This document shows positions 5,620-9,612 of a DNA stretch of 9,612 bases, piece after piece. Origin of the DNA: JAGZHZ01 sp965150505 (GTDB lineage Bacteria > Bacillota > Clostridia > Lachnospirales > Lachnospiraceae); contig CBCTVZ010000085.1 in NCBI GenBank assembly GCA_965150505.1, positions 1-9,612 on the forward strand. The letters are read 5' to 3'. Position 1 is the first letter of the stretch; each line of letters starts with the position of its first letter. The notes under the pieces are model-generated. The model was not told where the DNA came from. It did no database searches and saw only the letters and a list, made by a program, of their open reading frames with translations. The translations under genes were made by a program, and so were the position numbers.

Positions 5620-7143
5620 TTATAGATTTGAATTTAAAAGCCGATCTATCTGTCTTTCTCTTTCATCTATGCGCTTCCAATCAAGCGCTTCCCTATAATC
5701 TTGTAATTCCCCCCACGTTTCCAATTCTTTCATTTCTGGATGTGAATAAATCCCTGTCAGAAAACAGATCATTTCTTCTCCCTCTCCAAACACTTTTTTT
5801 ATAAATCGGATTGCTCGAAGTACATGAAAAGCAGCTTCTGTCTGCATTTTTTCCCATATTTCTTTTTTTCCTATCTTTTGTTCCTGCAATACCTTTCGGA
5901 TTTCCTCTTCGTTTCTCTTTTTATTTCCCTTACAATAAGACAGCGAAACCCGCAAACTGTTAATCCCGTCTTTTTCCTCTTGAATCTGCTGTTCCTGAAT
6001 CAGTCCATTCTTTTCCTTTACTGACAATGCATATAGACTTTTCTCTATATATTCTTCTAAAATATCTACCATATTTTTATCTGGATTTCTGTTTACAGAA
6101 TTCAAAAACATTTCTATCATCTCATCCAGTCGCTTCCATATTCTATGTGCTTTTTCTGTCATCTTAAGACTGTGCAGCACTCCCGTCAAAAGCCACCCGC
6201 TCACACTGAATGTTTCATCTTTTGCGGCATTTTGGAAATGTATCTGTAATTGATCTTCTTCTTTCTCTGTCAAAGTTCCGTCTAAAATCTTATCTATAGG
6301 ACAATGTTTTTTGTATTCTCGTGTCATCATATAGTATGTATAGAAATCCTCTGCAATCTCATCACACACCAGATATTCCTTAATCAAATCTGCTGTCACG
6401 AAAAGACTTTGATACTCATATTCCTGCAATACAACAGATAAATCTTCCCATCCTCTGGCTGTCACAAATTCCATATCCTCTATCGTCTGATGAATATGGT
6501 AAAAAGAATCTGGGCGACAATTCAAATACGATAAAATACTTCCATGAATACCTGCTGACAGCGCATACTTTTTCCACGCTTCCAAATCTGGTAAAATATT
6601 CATTCTGCGGACTCGATCTAACGTAGCAATATCAAACTCTCTGGCTGACTTATTATAGTCTCTCGGATTTCCAGCAGCCGCAATAATCCAGCCACTAGGA
6701 AGCTGATGACTGCCAAAGGCTTTATTCTGTAAAAACTGGAGCATTACTGGTGCAAGTGTTTCTGATACACAGTTAATCTCATCTAAAAACAAAATCCCTT
6801 CTCTATATCCAGTACGTTCCATAAGACCATATACCGAGGCGATAATCTCACTCATCGTGTATTCTGTCACGTTATATTCTTGTCCATCAAATTTCCTTGT
6901 TTCGATCATCGGAAGTCCGATTGCACTTTGTCTGGTGTGATGAGTCATCGTATAGGAAACCAGTCCAATCTGACATTCCTTTGCTACCTGTTCCATGATC
7001 GCAGTCTTTCCAATTCCCGGCGGTCCCATAAGCAAAATTGGTCTCTGGCGAACTCTTGGGATTCGATAACATCCATCCTTATCTTTTGCCAAATACGTCT
7101 TCACCGTATTGATTAGTTCTTCCTTTGCCTGTGCAATATTCAT
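5620..7143 (-). CDS. MoxR-family AAA+ ATPase with long C-terminal extension
   Basis: Cytoplasmic ATPase of 507 residues. Visible motifs are Walker A GPPGIGKT (40-47), the MoxR-typical segment HHTRQSAIGLP (68-78), Walker B ILFLDE (117-122), sensor 1 GNP (158-160) and the arginine-finger region DRVRR (176-180). MoxR ATPases work with VWA proteins to remodel or activate a client, often by inserting metal or assembling a complex; the client here is unknown. The AAA+ core takes about 300 residues, so roughly 200 more form a charged, helical C-terminal part rich in Glu and Lys (about 330-507), which is longer than in typical MoxR. The ATG at 7143 follows AAGGAG by seven bases; an earlier in-frame ATG at 7206 lies within the upstream VWA gene. 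That gene ends 17 bases before, so the two form one operon, closed by a strong terminator. Confidence 0.9.
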   Translation of the reverse strand: MNIAQAKEELINTVKTYLAKDKDGCYRIPRVRQRPILLMGPPGIGKTAIMEQVAKECQIGLVSYTMTHHTRQSAIGLPMIETRKFDGQEYNVTEYTMSEIIASVYGLMERTGYREGILFLDEINCVSETLAPVMLQFLQNKAFGSHQLPSGWIIAAAGNPRDYNKSAREFDIATLDRVRRMNILPDLEAWKKYALSAGIHGSILSYLNCRPDSFYHIHQTIEDMEFVTARGWEDLSVVLQEYEYQSLFVTADLIKEYLVCDEIAEDFYTYYMMTREYKKHCPIDKILDGTLTEKEEDQLQIHFQNAAKDETFSVSGWLLTGVLHSLKMTEKAHRIWKRLDEMIEMFLNSVNRNPDKNMVDILEEYIEKSLYALSVKEKNGLIQEQQIQEEKDGINSLRVSLSYCKGNKKRNEEEIRKVLQEQKIGKKEIWEKMQTEAAFHVLRAIRFIKKVFGEGEEMICFLTGIYSHPEMKELETWGELQDYREALDWKRIDERERQIDRLLNSNL

Positions 7144-7160
7144 ACCTAGTCTCCTTATTT

Positions 7161-8774
7161 TTATTCTTCTTTCACTGCAATCTGCAAATTCAATTCTATA
7201 GCCCATGACGGCGCTTTTCCCTTTTTTAATGCATCGTTCAAAAAGACAAATGCCGTTTCATAATGCGGTGCTTTTCTCGGATAGATGCCATCTCCATCTG
7301 TAAAATAAATCAAACCGCCCGGATTTTCTATTTCTCCCTTTTCCCTCATCTTCTCTACTAATTCAAAAACAGGTCGAAAATCTGTGCCACCTAATCCTTT
7401 TACTTTTAAATGTTTCACATATTCCTGCCACTGTTCCTGACTCTCAATGCAAACATATTCCTGAATCATAGAATCACATTGAATCAAATGCACCCGCATT
7501 TTTTGAAAAAAATTTTCTTTTCTGCTAAGAATGGTATACGTTTCCTCCAAAAATTGTCGAACAACCTCTCCTCTACAAGAGCCAGACGTATCAATAGCAA
7601 TGATCAATTCCTTCAATTTATGTACCTCAGCATATTCCAACGGCTCTAAAAAAACCAGTTTTTCATAGTAATTACGGCTATATGTGTATGGAATATAATC
7701 AAAACTTTCCACATCTAGCATCATTTCCTCACCAGAAAATGTAAACCGTTCCAAAAATCTACGATAATCATATTTTCTATTTTTTTTCAGAATTATCTCT
7801 TCCTCTTGTGTTCCATGAGTTCCTCCTCTTTTTCCTATATTGCCTCCATTTTCTACTTGTATTTGTCTTCTGATTCTACTCCATTTTTTAGCCTTTTCTA
7901 ATCTCTCTTTGCTCTGCTTTTCCCTATGCAAAGACTGATTTTCTCCGTCATTTCCTGTACAAGTCCCATAAAAATTTCGTTTCCAAACTTCATGAGAATC
8001 CCTTTCAAACAGTTTTGTCCAGCTTTTCGTTTCCGGTTGTTCTTTCAGATAATGATATAACGCTTCTGTTTGAAAGGACTGCACCTTTTTCTTTAACATA
8101 GAAAGAATCTCTTTTTTTTGCTTCTCCTCCCTATCCACTATTTCTCCAAGCACATTTTGCTTTATTTTCTCCGGAAAATTTAAAGAAAACAGATTTGGAA
8201 AATCCTCCCTCAAAATATATTCCACATATAAATCACAGGCCAAATTCCATCTTTCCTTCTCTTTCTTTTCCGCCTGCAATATATGTCCAAACAGGCAATG
8301 CAATACCATATGAAGATAAAGCTTGCATAGTTCCTGTAACTCTCTTTCCCCTTTTTCCACATCCCAAATTTTAGGATAGTATAGATAAGTGCCGTCACAT
8401 CCCGCTAAAAACTCCTTCCCCGAAACTGCTTTTAATACCGTAAATGCACTGGCAAAGTATGGATATTTTCTTGCCAGATTCCATCTGACATTTCCCCACA
8501 CTCTATCTTTTATAAGATCTTTATTCCATAAAAATTCTTCCTGCTCTATTTCTCTTGCCAGTAATACAGCAGGGCGATATCTTCTTTTTATATAGCAAAG
8601 ATAAGTGTCTTTTATTGCTAGATCTACTTCCTCCTGATATAGAATATTTTCCAAGGCAATATCCAACTTTTTCTTTTCCTGAGCAGAAGAACAAAAGTTT
8701 TGATATAAAATTTGATTTTCTTCCTTTGTAAAATAGCCTGTTTTTCCTGACATTTTCACCATCCCAAACTTCAT
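7161..8774 (-). CDS. VWA domain protein with DUF2201-type metallopeptidase-like N-terminus
   Basis: Protein of 537 residues with no signal peptide. The N-terminal half resembles the DUF2201 putative metallopeptidase domain: LYLHMVLHCLFGH (152-164) with His155, His159 and His164, then WNLACDLYVEYIL (176-188). In a true HExxH site the second residue would be Glu; here it is Met156, so hydrolysis by the classic mechanism is doubtful. A Lys/Arg/Glu-rich linker covers about 215-335. The C-terminal VWA domain has an intact metal-ion-dependent adhesion site: D395-T-S397-G-S399, T464 in GLGGTDF and D493 in FTDGDG. It is the first gene of an operon with a MoxR ATPase and is probably its partner. The start is uncertain: the ATG at 8774 has only GAAAG upstream, and ATGs at 8762 and 8753 are possible. 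Confidence 0.85.
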   Translation of the reverse strand: MKFGMVKMSGKTGYFTKEENQILYQNFCSSAQEKKKLDIALENILYQEEVDLAIKDTYLCYIKRRYRPAVLLAREIEQEEFLWNKDLIKDRVWGNVRWNLARKYPYFASAFTVLKAVSGKEFLAGCDGTYLYYPKIWDVEKGERELQELCKLYLHMVLHCLFGHILQAEKKEKERWNLACDLYVEYILREDFPNLFSLNFPEKIKQNVLGEIVDREEKQKKEILSMLKKKVQSFQTEALYHYLKEQPETKSWTKLFERDSHEVWKRNFYGTCTGNDGENQSLHREKQSKERLEKAKKWSRIRRQIQVENGGNIGKRGGTHGTQEEEIILKKNRKYDYRRFLERFTFSGEEMMLDVESFDYIPYTYSRNYYEKLVFLEPLEYAEVHKLKELIIAIDTSGSCRGEVVRQFLEETYTILSRKENFFQKMRVHLIQCDSMIQEYVCIESQEQWQEYVKHLKVKGLGGTDFRPVFELVEKMREKGEIENPGGLIYFTDGDGIYPRKAPHYETAFVFLNDALKKGKAPSWAIELNLQIAVKEE

Positions 8775-8821
8775 ATAATGAGTCTTTCACACATCTTCCT
8801 ATACAGCAAAGTATATCATAT

Positions 8822-8849
8822 ATCATAACTCTTTCCTATTCATCCGCAA
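8822..8849 (-). promoter_or_regulatory. Weak promoter candidate of the VWA-MoxR operon
   Basis: Read leftward, TTGCGG (8844-8849) and TATGAT (8822-8827) are 16 bases apart, about 48 bases before the start. A TATACT a little further on is an alternative -10 but lacks a -35 box. Confidence 0.25.
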
Positions 8850-8903
8850 CTTTTTTCACTTATCAATGACTTTATCATACGATATCTGCTAACGGAAAAA
8901 CAG

Positions 8904-8935
8904 TTCAAAATTCATACTTTGAAGTATTTTTCAAA
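8904..8935. repeat. Nested inverted repeats upstream of the VWA-MoxR operon
   Basis: ATACTT (8914-8919) and AAGTAT (8922-8927) form a perfect dyad with a two-base centre. It is flanked by TTCAAA (8904-8909) and TTCAAA (8930-8935), with TTTGAA overlapping the middle. No T-run follows. It may be an operator, but no regulator gene adjoins it. Confidence 0.3.
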
Positions 8936-8954
8936 TATGATTCTTTCCATTTTA

Positions 8955-9014
8955 AAACTTTGGGTTTTCATCTTGGATATAGATAACCGAGATGAAAACC
9001 CGTTTTATTTATTG
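8955..9014 (+). terminator. Strong hairpin terminator in front of the IS element
   Basis: A 15-bp stem pairs the segment at 8962-8976 (beginning GGGTTTTCATCT) with 8987-9001 (ending AGATGAAAACCC), with one G-U pair and a ten-base loop. GTTTTATTTATT follows, and AAAAC lies before it. No rightward gene precedes it, so it may insulate tnpA from read-through, as the left-end stem-loop of IS200 is known to do, or be a terminator left from the locus before insertion. Confidence 0.6.
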
Positions 9015-9056
9015 AAAGATATAAATTATATGTATCTATTATAAATCTAATAATTA

Positions 9057-9085
9057 TTGATTTATTTTGTGATATATGTTATACT
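9057..9085 (+). promoter_or_regulatory. Promoter of tnpA
   Basis: TTGATT (9057-9062) and TATACT (9080-9085) have an ideal 17-base spacing, 20 bases before the start codon. The -35 box overlaps the right arm of the TAAATC/GATTTA dyad, so TnpA binding there could limit its own expression. Confidence 0.55.
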
Positions 9086-9105
9086 ATATGTAAGAGGTGA
9101 TACAT

Positions 9106-9516
9106 ATGAATACGTATATTCACGGAAGAACCAGTGTCTACAACATCAACTATCATATTGTCTGGTGTGTAAAATATCGAAGAAAGGTTCTGACCCCGCA
9201 ACTATCAGAACGATTATACGAATTAGTAAAAACTATAGGCGATGAGAAAGGCTTTACTATCATAGACTGTAAAGTTGAAGAAAGCGACCATGTTCATTGT
9301 TTCGTATCTGCACCACCAAAGATTTCGGTTACTCAGATCGTAAAATACCTAAAAGGTATTAGCGGCAACACGTTACTAAAAGAATTTCCTGAGCTACGCA
9401 ACTTCTTATGGAAAGGTCAATTATGGAATGGTTCTTATTTTTGCGAAACAATAGGTGAAACATCGGAAGAAAACGTTCTTAAATATATAGAAAAACAGAA
9501 AAAATGTCAGTTATGA
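9106..9516 (+). CDS. tnpA: IS200/IS605 transposase TnpA (HUH/Y1 single-strand transposase)
   Basis: Transposase of 136 residues, the normal family length. It cuts and joins single-stranded DNA at the element's hairpin ends, using a metal ion held by the HUH pair and a covalent tyrosine. His62 and His64 (DHVHCF) form the HUH motif; Tyr127 in KYIEKQ is the expected nucleophile, with Gln131 one turn further. INYHIVWCVKYRRKVL near the N-terminus and LWNGSYF are family hallmarks. All catalytic residues are present, so it appears intact. The ATG at 9106 follows AAGAGGTGAT closely; a GTG at 9097 lies inside that ribosome site and is not the start. Its stop overlaps the tnpB start. Confidence 0.95.
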   Translation: MNTYIHGRTSVYNINYHIVWCVKYRRKVLTPQLSERLYELVKTIGDEKGFTIIDCKVEESDHVHCFVSAPPKISVTQIVKYLKGISGNTLLKEFPELRNFLWKGQLWNGSYFCETIGETSEENVLKYIEKQKKCQL

Positions 9517-9612
9517 ATAAAGCAATCAAGTATAGAATATATCCTACAAAGGAACAAGCTACGATGTTTGCACAGACCTTTGGTTGTTGTCGCAAGGTTT
9601 ATAATCTGATAC
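9513..9612 (+). CDS. tnpB: TnpB RNA-guided nuclease, N-terminal fragment cut by window end
   Basis: Only 33 codons are visible, reading MNKAIKYRIYPTKEQA then TFGCCRKVYNLI. The YRIYPTKEQ motif and the (F)GCCRxVYN helix are the standard N-terminus of IS605 TnpB, a RuvC nuclease guided by an omegaRNA made from the element's right end. Its ATG overlaps the tnpA stop as ATGA, and there is no clear ribosome site of its own, so translation is probably coupled. Whether the RuvC active site is intact cannot be judged here. Confidence 0.9.
   Translation, partial: MNKAIKYRIYPTKEQATMFAQTFGCCRKVYNLI

Larger units (their letters stand above)
9002..9612 (+). mobile_element. IS200/IS605-family insertion sequence, left part only
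   Basis: A complete tnpA and the first 33 codons of tnpB lie in the same direction and overlap, the standard IS605 order. The right end and omegaRNA are beyond the window. The left boundary is a guess: such elements have no terminal inverted repeats and usually start 50-100 bases before tnpA. The dyad TAAATC (9042-9047) / GATTTA (9059-9064) is a candidate subterminal hairpin recognised by TnpA. Confidence 0.75.

Noticed and set aside
8521..8826. Leftward 101-codon frame overlapping the VWA gene start
   Set aside because: It is the shifted frame of the same strand over well-conserved VWA coding sequence and shows no family features.

Overview
The window is AT-rich, with strong Shine-Dalgarno sites (AGGAGG/GGTGAT type) and gene families that are common in gut Clostridia. 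A low-GC Firmicute, most likely of the Lachnospiraceae, fits best; this is an inference from composition and gene content, not from a marker gene. There are no rRNA or tRNA genes and no CRISPR array.

Left part (1-2590): a leftward gene encodes a membrane-anchored, Cache-type sensor that ends just where an output domain would be expected. Divergent from it is a rightward cation diffusion facilitator (CDF) metal transporter, whose upstream region holds two perfect hairpins and two candidate promoters. After the transporter comes a 311-base gene-poor stretch with three structured elements: a hairpin ending in GGGGTAGTTCAA, a strong bidirectional terminator, and a hairpin block that resembles the right end / omegaRNA scaffold of an IS200/IS605 element but has no tnpB beside it.

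Middle (2592-5619): a leftward DUF3841-like gene is preceded by a 9-bp inverted repeat over its promoter. Next is a leftward DUF3737 gene (right-handed beta-helix type repeats), divergent from a rightward LysR-type regulator. The shared intergenic region carries an 8-bp perfect inverted repeat that covers the -35 region on both sides, so the LysR protein probably controls itself and the DUF3737 gene. A bidirectional hairpin terminator closes the LysR gene and the convergent operon on its right.

Right part (5620-9612): a two-gene leftward operon encodes a von Willebrand factor A (VWA) protein of the DUF2201 type and, 17 bases downstream, a MoxR-family AAA+ ATPase. Such pairs are thought to act as ATP-driven chaperone or metal-insertion machines, but the target here is unknown. 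The window ends inside an IS200/IS605 element: a complete TnpA (HUH/Y1 transposase) overlaps by four bases the start of a TnpB gene, which runs off the window after 33 codons.

Nothing here is a certain new system. The best leads are the orphan IS605-like right end, the LysR/DUF3737 regulatory pair, the VWA protein with an altered HExxH motif, and the apparently truncated Cache sensor.
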